A stretch of DNA of 64,000 bases from Gordionus sp. m RMFG-2023 (GCF_954871325.1 NC_088775.1:3457473-3521472); one strand, 5' to 3'. Positions 23,958 to 36,477 are shown, numbered from the stretch's first letter. Numbers and translations: made by a program. Notes: generated from the sequence alone by a model not told the origin.

Positions 23958-24819
23958 TTATTCTATTCTAATTTTCATTTGATCATGGTGACGAATACCC
24001 TCCGTCCCATTTTCAAATTTTATACGATTCAATTTTTTTCCTAAATTTTCCATTACTATCCCTCTTTCCCATAATTTATCCTTATTGTTATAACATCTAG
24101 CCCATACTATTTGACCTACATGATATAATGGACTATTGGTCTTATTTGATAAAACCTCTATATCACATTTTGGTTTTATAAGATCTAATAATACTTTCGT
24201 CCTTCTTCCCAAAAATCTTTCAGTTGGAGTAAAACCTCCACTGTTTTTGGAATTATTATAATAAAATTGTGCAATCCACACTTCACCCCTTTCATATTTG
24301 GTTTTCTTTAAACAACCCTTAACAACAGCCACCATCCTTTCAGCTTGTCCATTAGAACTAGGATGATATGGTGGTGCCAAAATATGTTGGGTTTGTGTGT
24401 TAGCACAAAATTGTTTAAAATTTTCGCTAATGAAAGCTGGACCGCCATCAGAAACAATGACTTCGGGAATCCCGAATTTTGCCCACCTCCTCATATTCAA
24501 TCCATTTTGAATATGAGTCTACATATGATCTTTTATTTAAATCAAAAAAATCGACGTGTATTCGTTCCCACGGAAGACTTGTTTTTGGCCAAATATTACC
24601 TACTTCCTTATGTGGCATGTTGGCAAAAGTATTACAAGGCACACATTTTTTTGTAATATATTCAATTTCCTCATTCATACCCGGCCACCATATATATTCC
24701 CTAGCCCATTGTTTCATTCTTTCAATGCCTTGATGCCCGGCATGTAAAATTATTAACAACTTATTTCTTAATTTTTTAGGAATTACTGCTCTATTTATTC
24801 TAATAACACAATCATCCAC
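23958..24819 (-). pseudogene. Gypsy integrase region
   Basis: An HHCC-type zinc-binding segment (HAGHQGIERMKQWAREYIWW and CVPCNTF) lies at about 24640-24780. A catalytic-core segment follows with ARWAKFGIPEVIVSDGG-like text (near 24430-24490) and HPSSNGQAERMVAVVKGCLK (near 24320-24370). A C-terminal region with a HVGQIVWAR stretch follows. It is part of the broken pol region. Confidence 0.85.
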
Positions 24820-24883
24820 TATAGATAATTCTGTTTGTTCCTTTTATAATTATTAAGATTATTCTTCCACCTTATGGTCCCTA

Positions 24884-26230
24884 TTAAACATAATCTACCT
24901 GTCTTAATTCCTTATCCCTTATACTATGTTTCCTGAGTTCATCCCACGTAGTAGGACCCCCTTTTAATATTTGAGATAAATTACGGATTATTGTTGCATC
25001 TTCTTGTGAAGATTCTATATTATTTATTTTAAAAATTTCAGTGTTCGATCCCAATCTGGATAAAATATCAGGTAGACGATTTTCCCTACCTCTTCGATAT
25101 TTAAACTCCAAATTGAAACTACCAACCAATAATAACCACCTTTGAAGCCTAGGTGATAGCATTAATTCTTTGTTATTTTTCTTGAACAAATAAATTAACG
25201 GCTTATGGTTGGTATATACTGTAAATCTTTTGCCAATTAAATATTCCCTACACTTAGTTAGACCAAAAATTACCGCTAATGCCTCTTGCTCAATCACTGA
25301 ATATCTGGTTTCTGCATCATGAAAAACTCTTGAAAAAAAATAAAATAGGTCTCTCCATATCATTTATTACATGTAATAAAGCACCCCCCCCCCCCCGCCC
25401 ACACCCCTATTAGATGCATCCACAGCCAATATTATGGGTAAATCATTATTAAAACAACTTAAAATTGGCTCTTCACTAATCTTTTGTTTCAATAATTCAA
25501 AGGCCATTTGTTGAGATTCTTTCCATTCAAAATGAATACCCTTCTTTAATAAATAATACAATGGAGCAGCTATACTAGCAAATTCTCCTATAAACCTATG
25601 GTAATAATTTACCATACCCAGGAGTGATTGAACTTCGGACTTATTTTTGGGTTGTTGTAAATTAGCTATATTCTTTAAACTTTTGTCTAAAGGTCTTACT
25701 TCCAACCCCTTTATGGTATGTCCCAAATAAACTACTTCAGTTACTCCTAAGACACTCTTATCTCTACTGGCCTTTAAACCTTTCTCAAATATTCTCTTAA
25801 AAATCTCTTCTAACCTCTGATTATGTTGTTCTGGTGTTACACCCGTAATCAATACATCATCCATATAATAGAAAACCCCTTCTAAACCTTGAAAAACGGA
25901 TGCCATTGTGCGTTGAAATATTGGAGCTGATACGCTAAGACCAAAAGGCAATCGACAAAACGCAAATAAACCCTTAGACGTGGTAATTGTAAATAATTTA
26001 CGTATATCTTTCCTAAGAGGTAATTGTAAGTATGCTGTGGAAAAATCAATTTTAGAGAAATATTTACTTCCCTTTAAATTAGCTAAAATTTCTTCAATTC
26101 AAGATAATGGATATTTAACCTCCACTACCCGCGTATTGAGAGTGACCCAAAAGTCGGCACAAAGCCTTAACTTTCCATTTGATTTTCTAATCGGAACCAA
26201 AGGCGTGGCCCACTCACTATAATCAATGGG
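24884..26230 (-). pseudogene. Gypsy reverse transcriptase and RNase H region
   Basis: The reverse transcriptase shows the palm motif YYMDDVLI near 25860 and the thumb/connection stretch VQSLLGMVNYYHRFI near 25610. RNase H follows with RYSVIEQEALAVIFGL, YTNHKPLIYLF and ENRLPDILSR. The element is treated as a fossil; it looks moderately decayed. Confidence 0.9.
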
Positions 26231-26235
26231 AACAA

Positions 26236-26428
26236 TTATTAATTGGTTTTTTGTTTTAAAAAAGAAGAAAATTTTCGATTTGTAAATTATTGAAGATACG
26301 AAGAAAAGATTGAATTAATAAAGAAACCAAAAAATTATATAATTAATGGAGATTCTTAAATTATAGAACAGATCAAGAAAATATTTAATTAACAAAGAAT
26401 ATACCAAGAAAACATTTAATTAATAAAA
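26236..26428 (-). repeat. Right arm of the inverted repeat around the gypsy pol block
   Basis: On the reverse strand it reads AACCAATTAAT, AAAATTTTCTTCTT, TCTTCAATAATTT, AATTTAAGAATC, TTAATTAAATGTTTTCTTGG, matching 23150-23103 plus 20780-20637 in order. At its outer edge it joins directly to repeat family C sequence. Confidence 0.85.
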
Positions 26429-27450
26429 TATAAACATGATGATATTGTGCATTATAGTTGTTATGGTCAACCGAATTTTAAGGGAGGTAGAAATGGGTGA
26501 GGGTGGAAGGTAATATTTCTTGAAAATAGAACATATAATCATACACCCACAAAAAAAATATTTTACTATTTTTTATAAATATTTTTCCAATTTGTTTCGT
26601 GCTTTCCTCTATTTTTTTCTGGCTATCATAACATAATATCATCTAAATTAAAAACTACTCCTTCTAAACCTTTCAATAAATTCTCGATGGCAACTTGAAA
26701 TATTGCTGGAGAAGACAATACACCAAAAGGATAGTCTTGTGTATTTAAATAATCCCCTATGCGTATTGATTACAAGATATTTTTGAGACTCTTTCCCCAC
26801 TTTAATTTGAAAATAGGAATCTGAGAGATCTAAAATTCCTCATCTTTTACGTAACTGGCTAATAAATCCTGGATTCTTGGTATTGGGTATATGAATCATA
26901 ATTAATATTTTGATTTATAGTTATTTTAAAATCCCCCCTTTTTCGTAATATTTTATCTTTCTTTTAAACAGTTACTATGGGTGATGCATAAAGTGAATGA
27001 TTAATATTTTTCCCTTACTCCTGTTTTTAGCAATCTGTTCAAATCTTCTTCAACTTTTTCTTTAAAAGCGTATGGTACGCGAGATGATTTACAGATAATT
27101 GGTTTCTCGTTTTTCATAAATATTTGTGCCTTATAATCTTTCAAACACAAATTCTTTGGTAAATAATTGAGGAAATTCATTTTATTTATTTGCATGGCCC
27201 TTTCAGGTATTAATTTAGTCATTTTTGGAAATTTAGCCTAAAGTCTTTATAATATAATAAAAGACATATTATATGATTCATTCAGAATCAATATTCTTTT
27301 TAACTACTGCATTAAGAGTCAATAATTCTACAGGAATTATCTCAAATACCGATGACAAATTACCATATGATTCCTTCAATTAGCAAATTCATATAATATT
27401 ATAAAAATGTAAACAATTCAAAAAAATATTAAATAAAGATAAACAATTAA
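26428..27450 (-). mobile_element. Gypsy RT fragment, first copy of a 1-kb direct duplication
   Basis: This segment and 28271-29335 are near-identical direct copies, starting AAAATATAAACATGATGAT and ending near AAATGTAAAACAGAT. Each holds on the minus strand a decayed reverse-transcriptase start of another gypsy family (CKSSRVPYAFKEKVEEDLNR near 27040-27110). At the left edge lies family C sequence (GGTCAACCGAATTTTAAGGG). The element is truncated and broken. Confidence 0.8.
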
Positions 27451-27477
27451 ATGTAAAACAGATGGTTCCACGTCTTT

Positions 27478-27780
27478 ATAGAGAAACCATTATAGATAAT
27501 GTATTTTATAGAGAAACATTTATAGAGAAAACAATTACAGAGAATGCATTTATAGAGAATTGTTTTATAGAGAATGTAGTTTATAGAGAATGTTTTATAG
27601 AGAATGTTTTATATAGAGAATGTTGTTTATAGAGAATGATTTTAAAGAGAATTACTTTTATAGAGAATTATTTTGTAGAGAATTACATTGTAGAGAATTA
27701 TTTTGTAGAGAATTACATTGTAGAGAATTATTTTATAGAAAATTATTTTCTAGATCTTAATTTTATAGAGAATATTATAT
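27478..27780 (+). repeat. Minisatellite built on TTATAGAGAATG
   Basis: About twenty degenerate units with the core TAGAGAAT and spacing of 12-17 bp are present. The right half becomes a regular 30-bp alternation of TTTTGTAGAGAATTA and CATTGTAGAGAATTA. An open frame across it (27636-27833) simply translates the repeat. There are no unique spacers, so it is not a CRISPR array. Confidence 0.9.
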
Positions 27781-28099
27781 ATGGGACAATTATAGAGTTC
27801 AAAAAATTTATGCGGGATTTGAAAAATATATGAAAATTAACATTTTAATAATACAATTCAGTTTATTTGTTGTATTTTTTCAATGACTTTATTTGTTTCA
27901 ACAATGGTTTTTTTGTAAAATCTTTTTAGTTCATATCAAGGTTTAGCTTGATTATTAACTCAGCAAAACCAAACCTGAAACGATTTGTTAAATAATTCTA
28001 AATTTTGTATCGTTTTTCAGTGGCTCCCTAAATTTTATGGTGGCAGCATGTTTTCAAATTTTTTTAAATCTTCTATAAAAAATAGATTTTTCCGATAAA

Positions 28100-28290
28100 T
28101 TTTAAATCTTTCATGAAATTTTAGATATAAATGTTTAAAATAATAATATTCTATCTGCTAGATGGCGTCTTAAAATTTATTTTTAAAAAAATTAAAAATT
28201 AATGAACTTTATTTTAATTGTTTATTTTTTTGTATTTTATTTTTAATTAATTAATAAACAGTAATTTATAATAAAATATAAACATGATGA
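28100..28290 (-). repeat. Repeat family C, copy at 28.2 kb
   Basis: The core is inverted here (CTGCTAGATGGCG at 28155-28167), with ATAATATTCTATCTG before it and TAATTAATAAACAGTAATTTA after it. It leads straight into the second copy of the 1-kb duplication. Confidence 0.75.
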
Positions 28291-29335
28291 TTTTGTGCAT
28301 TATAGTTGTTATGGTCAACCGAATTTTAAGGGAGGTAGAAATGGGTGAGGGTGGAAGGTAATATTTCTTGAAAATAGAACATATAATCATACACCCACAA
28401 AAAAAATATTTTACTATTTTTTATAAATATTTTTCCAATTTGTTTCGTGCTTTCCTCTATTTTTTTCTGGCTATCATAACATAATATCATCTAAAATTAA
28501 AAACTACTCCTTCTAAACCTTTCAATAAATTCTCGATGGCAACTTGAAATATTGCTGGAGAAGACAATACACCAAAAGGATAGTCTTGTGTATTTAAATA
28601 ATCCCATATGCGTATTGATTACAAGATATTTTTGAGACTCTTTCCCCACTTTAATTTGAAAATAGGAATCTGAGATCTAAAATTCCTCATCTTTTCCGTA
28701 ACTGGCTAATAAATCTTGGATTCTTGGTATTGGATATATGAATCATAATTAATATTTTGATTTATAGTTATTTTAAAATCCCCCCTTTTTCGTAATATTT
28801 TATCTTTCTTTTAAACATTTACTATGGGTGATGCATAAAGTGAATGATTAATATTTTACCCTTACTCCTGTTTTTAGCAATCTGTTCAAATCTTCTTCAA
28901 CTTTTTCTTTAAATGCGTATGGTACGCGAGATGATTTACAGATAATTGGTTTCTCGTTTTTCATAAATATTTGTGCCTTAAAATCTTCCAAACAGCCAAA
29001 TTCTTTGGTAAATAATTGAGGAAATTCATTTTGTTAATTAATATTATTTATTTGTATGGCCCTTTCAGGTATTATTTTAGTCATTTTTGGAAATTTAGCT
29101 TAAAGTCCTTTTAATATAATAAAAGACATATTATATGATTCATTCAGAATCAATATTCTTTTTAACTACGGCATTAAGAGTCAATAATTCTACATGAATT
29201 CTCTCAAATACCGATGACAAATTACCATATGTTTCTTTCAATTGGCAAATTCATATAATATTATAAAAATGTAAACATTCAAAAAAATATTAAAATAACA
29301 AAAGATAAAAATTAAATGTAAAACAGATATCTCAT
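28271..29335 (-). mobile_element. Gypsy RT fragment, second copy of the 1-kb direct duplication
   Basis: By eye it differs from 26428-27450 at only a few percent of positions. It keeps the same decayed reverse-transcriptase start on the minus strand. To its left it joins an intact family C core, which the first copy lacks, so this is probably the more original arrangement. Confidence 0.8.
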
Positions 29336-29499
29336 ATGTAATAATAATTAAAATTATAGAAAAATAAAAAATTCAATGGTATTCAACAACCAAGTATAAT
29401 TTTTTCAATTTTTTTTACAGTTGTTATTTTTATAATTCGATTTTATGTTTATAATATTCAATTTTCTATATATTTTAAGTGAGATATTACTTTTTTGAA

Positions 29500-29820
29500 T
29501 TAATTATTGTAAGTAAATTATATTTAGGTATAAACCTAAATGTCAGGACATGAAAAAGGGTAATATATAAGATATTTTAATTTTCAACCATTTCTTTATT
29601 AAAATTTTTTTTTTATAAATTTTATTTATAATAAGTTAAAATGATAATATTCTATCTGCTAGATGGCGTCTAAGATTAAAATTTTTTATAATTAAAAATT
29701 AATGGAAAAACTTTATTTTATATATTTTTTTAAATTTTATTTTTAATTAATAAATAAATAACGACAGTAATTTATTTTATCTAATGCACAATTAAAAACA
29801 TGATATGTCGTATTTTTAAA
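29500..29820 (-). repeat. Repeat family C, copy at 29.7 kb
   Basis: AAGTAAATTATATTTAGGTA, ATAAACCTAAATGTC, the inverted core CTGCTAGATGGCG at 29656-29668, then TTTATTTTATCTAATGCACA and AAACATGATA. This is the fullest inverted copy. The stretch 29820-31560 to its right is AT-rich. A minus-strand open frame at 30939-31205 there is not recognised and is doubtful. Confidence 0.75.
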
Positions 29821-31599
29821 GGGATTCAGAACTATCCGGGATCGTCACGGGTTTTAAAGGGATCCCTTTAAGATTCAATTTTTTAAAGGATAAAGAACTA
29901 TACGTTATTATCACGTTTGAACCATGATATAGAAAAATTTTAATTTAAAAGGCGTTTTTTGCTTTTTTTTAAAAAAAATTGTTATATATTTTTCTTCAAT
30001 GTTGTTTTTTTTGGCCTTATGAAATAAGTCTCTAATATAAGGTATCGTTCGATAGCCAATCAAAAGATCTATTCAACTGGAGGTCAATCTCATTAATGGG
30101 CGAGTCTAGGTCTGGTGGGCCAAGAATATTTTTATCAAAATAAAATATAGATATGGGTATCAAATAATAACTATTTTTTTAAATATATTTAAAATTTAAC
30201 AATTTTAAGTTGAATTTTTAAAATTAAAATACTTGATTTTATTTATAAGACGTCATATAACATAAATCTTTTATTATGAGTAATTATAAAAATTAATTTT
30301 CTATTTAAATAAATTCGGGCCGGGAGGGAAAAACTTTTTGAAAAAATTTCAGATCGGACCTGCCTTGAAAAATTTGCCCCGATGCAGATCACTAATTTAG
30401 ATACTGATACTTCAAAAAGATAATTTAAAAAATTTGACATAATTTGAGATAATATATTTTTGTACATTTAATTTAAAAAAAAAGGCATAATGCTAAACAA
30501 AACAGTTTATTTACATTCATTTTTTCACTTCACATATTTTTATATAGTGTATAATATTGTACATTACAATTATTTGTAAGATATTGTATATTTTTATAAA
30601 AGTAATTTATAAGGGTAATGTCATATATATATTTTAAAAAAAACATAAACTACATTAAATTTCTTATAAAAAACTTATTTTTTTTAATATTAATGATTTA
30701 TCTGATAATCTGTCTAATTTGCCTATTGACAAGGTTTGCAAATATAATTAGCTATTCAACTGGTCCCGAAGAGGGAAAAAATAGTGTTATTCCTTAGATT
30801 ATTTTTTTTGATATTATGAATATTTATGTGGGTTGTTGGTATCAAGGAATCTTTTGGTATAATTTATTTCTACTTCAATTTTATCAACATCATCATTTTT
30901 TTTAGATGGTACATTATTAAAACAAAGATAATCATCCTCTAACAATAAAAGATTATGAAATTAAAAGAATGGTCAAACGCGACTTTGTCCTTAATAATAG
31001 CACGTGTTTCACTCAGCAACAGATTTGATTTACAAATATTCTTTTTATCATCATTATCAATTCGTCTCATTTTAAAAAATGAGTATCTCGAATGAGAGCT
31101 AATAAAAAAAAGAAGCCATTTTATATTCATGATTAAAAAAAAATTAGCTTTAACAAGTCGTAGGCTATAAAGTAAATCAGTGTCTTCAAGCGCATCATCA
31201 CTCAAACTTCTATAAAATTATGAAATCCAGACATCACCTTTAAACTCCTCCAACGAATTTATTAAAATTCATAAAAGATGATAGATATCAATCAAAAAAA
31301 AAATGGTAATTTATAAAGAAGTGTACGAGTATTTTAGCCTATTTATCAAATTCGACATATCTTATATCGTTCCCACGTGATCTTCTCACGCTTTGATAAA
31401 TTATCACAACTATATTTGTGAAAGACTGACCCTGGACTCTGACTACAGATAAAATATTCTAATTTATATTTAGGAATAATAATTTTAAAAAAAGCATTTT
31501 ACAAAATTGAACCATATTTTATCGAATTTCCAAGGTTATTTGACATCGTAGTTCTGTCACTGATATTCATAAATTATCAAAATTCTTATAAATAATACA

Positions 31600-31976
31600 A
31601 AAAAATAGGGAATCCATGTATGCTTAATCTCCTTGATTTTAAATCCTCTACCGAGAGCGATTTTTAAAAAAATTTATAAAATCCGAATTTGACCGGAAAT
31701 GTATTCGAGCATGCGTAGAGTATTTACACCCTATAAATTTCAGCCAATTTTGCCATGAACTTTAGAAACTACTTCTAATTTATATTAATTTTTTTATATG
31801 GATTTTTCAAAATACTAAAATGTCTATGGCTGTAATTGGCTGAAATTTGTAAGGATAAATACTCTACGCATGCTTAGAATACATTACCGGTTTAATCGGA
31901 TTTTAAATTTTTTTTTAAATTGCCCTCGGTAAAGGATTTAAAATCAAGAGATTCCGAATCCCCATACGACATATAT
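31600..31976. mobile_element. Foldback element with arms of about 150 bp
   Basis: The left arm 31606-31756 (GATTTTAAATCCTCTACCGA, CATGCGTAGAGTATTTA, AAATTTCAGCCAAT) is mirrored by 31834-31976 (ATTGGCTGAAATTT, TAAATACTCTACGCATG, TCGGTAAAGGATTTAAAATC). The spacer is about 80 bp. It has no ORF and is a non-autonomous foldback or MITE-like element. Confidence 0.85.
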
Positions 31977-32248
31977 ATATAAAATAATAAGCAAAGGCTT
32001 ATCGAAAAATTATCTAAAAAGTACACGTATATCGAAATGCATTTCTCGTTAAAAAATCATATTAAAATATAAAAATCCCAATTTTAGAAATATTAATATT
32101 TTTTTTTAAAAAAAAATTTTTTTGAATTTAATTTTACTCAATATTGACATTTTTTTTCGTGTTTCGACTTTATAAAGCCAAATAAGATAAAAATTTTCTA
32201 TTCTTTTTTTTATATTCAAAACAGCAGACACAATATCTAATATTTATC

Positions 32249-32632
32249 AGTGGCGTAGCTAGGAATTTTCCTTAGAGGGGGTCCATACATATAAAAGCCT
32301 AACGGGCCTTCGGCCTGGGTTTATCTTACAAATCATAACCATATCTTCGATAATATATAATAAATATATTTTTTTAAATGTATCAATAATATGTTATTAT
32401 AATTTAGTAGATAAATTCACAATTTTATAATAATACTACCCAGAATAATTTCGATAGTAATATAAAATCCTTTCACAAACATCAAAACCAAAAAAAATAT
32501 ATAAATATTAATGGTATTTATTTGATATAAAGTCACCACTTATAAGTCTTTTGAACGTATAATCTTAAAAAAAAATTTTTGCACTGGGGGGGGGGGTCCA
32601 AACCCGAAAACCACCCCCGTAGTTACGCCACC
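32249..32632. mobile_element. Miniature element with CAGTGGCGTAGC ends
   Basis: The left end CAGTGGCGTAGCTAGG is mirrored at the right by CGTAGTTACGCCACCG. A G-run of ten bases sits just inside the right end. The interior has CTAACGGGCCTTCGGCCT and AT-rich filler, with no ORF. The superfamily is not assigned. Confidence 0.7.
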
Positions 32633-33344
32633 GAATATTATCCTTTTTTATTTTTTTTTAAAATGACATTTTATTTTCTAAAATATTAAGAGTTTTGAAA
32701 ACAATCGATTTCTTAATGGGTGGGTGGCCAGTGTACTGAAATATAGGTAAGAAGATCTAATTATACTTTTGGTATCGATTTGGAGGATCTATAAAATAAT
32801 TGTTTAAAGGGTATAAAATAATAAATATTTCCCATCCTTTATATACCAAGTTCAACTACGAATGAAGTTTTCTCTAATGTTTTTCTAATCTATAATAAAT
32901 TATTACTTTTTTTTCTTCTAAAGTTTAGTTTTTCATAGTTATGTATGTTATATATATATATAATATAATATAGGTATTATAATAGAATCGAAAAATAAAT
33001 CTTTCCAGCTAATAAAATTTTTGGAGGATTGAGGTGGGGCGTGGGGGGGGGTGGATATTAAAAAGCTCTATTTTTTGGGCATCTTTACCTGCCAGTGAAT
33101 TCCACTCCAAAATTTGATTTTTTGGGTATCTTCACCTGCCATGAATTTCACTTATCTCTACTAATATTAAAACCATTATTTGATTTTTCTAGAATAATCG
33201 ATTCGATAATTCAATTTTCTTTTCCATTTTTTTTTTTTAAAAAGAATATTTTGGAAGGAGTTCGTTACGAATAATTTTGAAAATTATAATTTTTAGAAAA
33301 ATTTTAAAAAAAAATAATTTTCAAGTCTCACAAAATAATTACGT

Positions 33345-33566
33345 TATCGGCTCGTTTTGAGCCGATTTTTTTAAAAAGGGCCAACTCAATATTTTAGCCA
33401 GAAAAAATATTATCCTAAACCTCGAGATTACGCTGAATAGATGTCTAAACCATTGTTCCTTCCACAAACTAAAATCGTCGGGCTAGCACGTAATACTATT
33501 CTGGATGAAATTACTGAGTTTGCCGTTTTTTTTAAAATCGGCTCAAAACGAGCCGTTTCACAACAC
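33345..33566. mobile_element. MITE family M, copy 3
   Basis: The ends are CGGCTCGTTTTGAGCCG and its inverted match, with AAGGGCCAACTCAATATTTTAG inside the left arm and TGAGTTTGCCGTTTTTTTTAA inside the right arm (segments of the pairing shown in part only). Confidence 0.8.
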
Positions 33567-33720
33567 CAATTATTGCCACGAAACAACTAATATTTTTTTT
33601 TAAAAAATAAAAGTTTCCGTGTTTGATCCGAAAATTTTAAAAATCGAATAATTCCATTATCCGTATTTATTTGCTGCTGTAAAATATGAAACGAATAGTG
33701 GTAGGTTTTTATTTTATATA

Positions 33721-33886
33721 TTTAAACGGCTCGATTTGAGCCGATTTGTTAAAAACCGACAACTCAATAAGATAAGCCAGCTAAAGCCTCTAGATTTCGT
33801 TATAAGATGTTAGAATCTTTGTGCCACCTTATGAGCAAAATCTTAAGGCTTTGCAATCGTTTTTAAAAATCGGCTCTTAAGCTTTA
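33721..33886. mobile_element. MITE family M, copy 4 (shortened)
   Basis: The left end AAACGGCTCGATTTGAGCCG is intact. The right end stops at AAAATCGGCTCTTAAG, and the middle is shorter than in other copies. Confidence 0.7.
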
Positions 33887-34989
33887 GATTTAACTATTAG
33901 ATGTTTAATTTTAATATGTATGATATTATTGTTTTAAAACCTCAGAAAGTGGCTAACAATCAACTAAATTATTAAAACGTGTCTTTATAATCATTTATTT
34001 CATGGGCTATAAAGAGTTTGAAAAATAAATGGTAATGAGGAAATAAATTTAATTCCGGTGCTAAGAAACTTTAAAGTTTCTTTAAACAATGATTTAAAAG
34101 CAAAAAAAAAATCTAGGAATTTTTTTTATAATAATTAAAAATAGGTATTAATAAGCAGATTTAGAATGTGATTATTGACTTTTTTCCAAAAATAATAAGC
34201 AACTTAAAATTTTTGCTGAGAAAAAGTAATGAACCCTATTTTACCAAATTGGTCATTTTTGACATGTTATTTTCAAAGGCTAAAATTTTATAAAGATTTA
34301 TAGAAATTCCGAGTTTTTTATTTATAAACATGTCTAGACATCTTAAATTAATTAAACAATTCGCTTTTACCCAAATAAGTTAAAAAAAATTTAAGTTATT
34401 AATTTTTTTATGTAAAAATTCAAGGTGGGCAGTCAATTATGGCCGGTAGTGTAAATTGAATAATAACAAAAATAAAAGTCATTATAGAACACAATTTGTT
34501 ACAAATATGTAACAAAATTAAATATTTCAAATTAGATGATGCTGAAGAGTACAAATTTAAAGTTTAAAATATACTTTATATTCAATCTTTTTCAGCATAT
34601 TATGAGCGAGTTATTAATATTTTAATTAATATTGCAACTAGATTATGTTGTATTATGCAAATGATTATTTTTAATATTTAAGCAAAAAAGAAAATATATT
34701 TGATAAGAGATAAGTTCAAGCATAGATGATTATTCAAAATTAAGAAAAGTATTACATTTTAGGAATTGTTATATGAACAAGTATAAAAATTATATTTTGT
34801 AAATATTTTATGCATAGATATATAAAGCATGAAAAAATAAAAAAAACAGCATTATGTTTTTTGTTATATAGGAAATTGTTAATTTTATATTTAAAATAAA
34901 TTTATTAATCGATTGTATTTTACATTAATTAGATTTCATTATATAATATCTTTAAATAAATCAATTATTCTCAACCTCGTAGTCCTTCT

Positions 34990-35240
34990 CTAACACTCAC
35001 AACTCTTAAAAAATTATATTAAGTATAAACCTAAATTTCATTTTTATAAAAGTTAAAATGATAATATTTTATCCGCTAAATGGCGTCTTAGAGTAAAAAA
35101 AAATTTAAATTGAAAATTTTATTTTTTAATTAGAAAATAACGACAGTAATTTATTTTATCTAATACACAATAGATGATAATATTATTGTACATTATAATA
35201 TATACAATAATGAATAGTTGTTATGGTCAGCAGAATTTTT
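34990..35240 (-). repeat. Repeat family C, copy at 35.1 kb
   Basis: The inverted core CCGCTAAATGGCG is at 35073-35085, followed by ACGACAGTAATTTATTTTAT and, near 35225, TTGTTATGGTCAGCAGAA. The 33.9-35.0 kb stretch to its left is AT-rich with no supported gene. Confidence 0.75.
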
Positions 35241-35361
35241 TTATAATCTTTAAATTTATGCCATGGTATTTCTTTAGTTAAATAATAATAAACTTGAGAA
35301 ATTTTTTTAAAATTATTAACATTATATGTTATAAAATACTTTAAAGTAAGAATTTAACTTA

Positions 35362-35715
35362 TACATTAGAATGATATTTATTTAAGTGTGTATGATATAT
35401 ATGTAAATAAAATGATGCTGCCATGTATATATATTAATTTTAAAATGATGCTGCCATGTATTAATATTAATTTTAAAATGATTTATTAATTGTAGCATTA
35501 TATATATTATATCATGCATTAAATCATATCTTACCTATATATTAAAGATTTAATTATGTGTGTATGATATATATTTAAAATAAAACGATGCTGCATGTAT
35601 ATTAATTTTAAAATGATTTATTCATTGATTCAGCATAAATTATATCATGCATTAAAACATATTTTGGTTCTTACCTATACATTAGAGGTTTAATTATGTA
35701 TGATATATTTTATTA
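35362..35715. repeat. Two tandem copies of a 180-bp AT-rich unit
   Basis: The blocks TGTGTATGATATATAT, ATTAATTTTAAAATGATTTA, TTATATCATGCATTAAA and CTTACCTATA recur in the same order, starting near 35380 and 35565. The first copy contains an extra internal repeat of ATGATGCTGCCATGTAT. Confidence 0.75.
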
Positions 35716-35814
35716 TATTAATTATAAAATAAATTCAGAATAAAATTTAAGAATTAGGATTTTAATTAAATTGCCTTAATATATAAATAATTTAATGTCT
35801 TATGTTTAAATTTA

Positions 35815-36465
35815 GGTTAGAGTTTTAGCTTATCAAATGGCCAAGAGGTATAGTTTACAAGTACCAAAATCTTAGGAAATAACTCAATCAGCTGGTGAAG
35901 ACTGGTTTGGAGCATTTATTAAAAGAAATCCAACTATTTCTTTGAGAACACCAGAGGCTACAAGTATAGCCACATTGGATAGAACTGTTTTTGAACCTCT
36001 AAAAAAATATTACAACAGTGCCTTGGATGCTTGGATTAGAATGCATCCAGGGAAAAGTTTTAGTAAATATGATATCCCTAGAGTAGTAAAGGATGTCCTT
36101 CCAAAAGCCACCTCAGCTTCAAATATCCAAAAGGGTTTTGAATCCTCAGGTATATGGCCCCTAAATACTTTAATTTTTAATGACGAAAATTCTAATCCTT
36201 TATATTATAATAAGAATAACGATCCTAAATGAGAATTTAAATTTATCTGAAATTATTTCGCAACCATCTGTCAGTGATAGTCCTGTTCCATCATCTTCTC
36301 ACGTGGAAAAAGATTTTGCTCCAGAAATTATTAGTCCCCATCCAACAATATTTAAAAAAACAACATGTAATCAAATGACTTCAGCCATTTTAACCTCTTC
36401 ACCTTACAGAAAAATAGCCAGATCTATGACTAATAATCTAGAAAAAAAATCAAACCAATAATAAA
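35815..36465 (+). pseudogene. Pogo-like (Tc1/mariner superfamily) transposase, internally deleted
   Basis: The first part (about 35820-35960) reads like the CENP-B-type helix-turn-helix region: LAYQMAKRYSL, then GEDWFGAFIKRNPTISLRTP. It passes directly into PLKKYYNSALDAWIRMHPGK and IPRVVKDVLPKATSASNIQK (to about 36160), which belong to the end of the DDE domain. The whole catalytic middle is therefore missing. There is one in-frame TAG near the start (about 35870), and a frame change near 36190-36230 before the Ser/Pro-rich tail. The downstream zinc-finger ORF probably belonged to the same protein. It resembles jerky/Tigger-type transposases. A dead copy. Confidence 0.8.
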
Positions 36466-36477
36466 AAAAGTTTAAAT

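Larger units (their letters stand above)
23312..26236 (-). mobile_element. Broken Ty3/gypsy pol region bounded by inverted-repeat arms
   Basis: Reading leftwards the order is reverse transcriptase (26230-25367), RNase H (25363-24884), integrase (24819-23958) and a separate CCHC-containing ORF (23878-23312). The pol order RT-RNH-INT is that of Ty3/gypsy (Metaviridae-type) elements. No LTR pair belonging to it is seen. Instead it is flanked by inverted arms (20637-20780 plus 23103-23150, and 26236-26428). It carries a small number of breaks and lacks gag upstream of the reverse transcriptase. The nested LTR element at 20781-23102 is younger. Confidence 0.85.

Noticed and set aside
23364-24733. 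Plus-strand frames over the gypsy block
   Set aside because: Shadows of the minus-strand pol and CCHC frames.
20637-26428. Polinton/Maverick-like element because of inverted ends around an integrase
   Set aside because: The coding parts are Ty3/gypsy reverse transcriptase, RNase H and integrase; no protein-primed polymerase, ATPase, protease or capsid genes are seen.
27478-27780. Regular repeats resembling an array with spacers
   Set aside because: Spacers are the same degenerate unit; it is a minisatellite in a eukaryotic genome.
30939-31205. Minus-strand frame with a DDALEDTD start
   Set aside because: No recognised homology, no convincing splice partner; it may be chance in AT-rich sequence.
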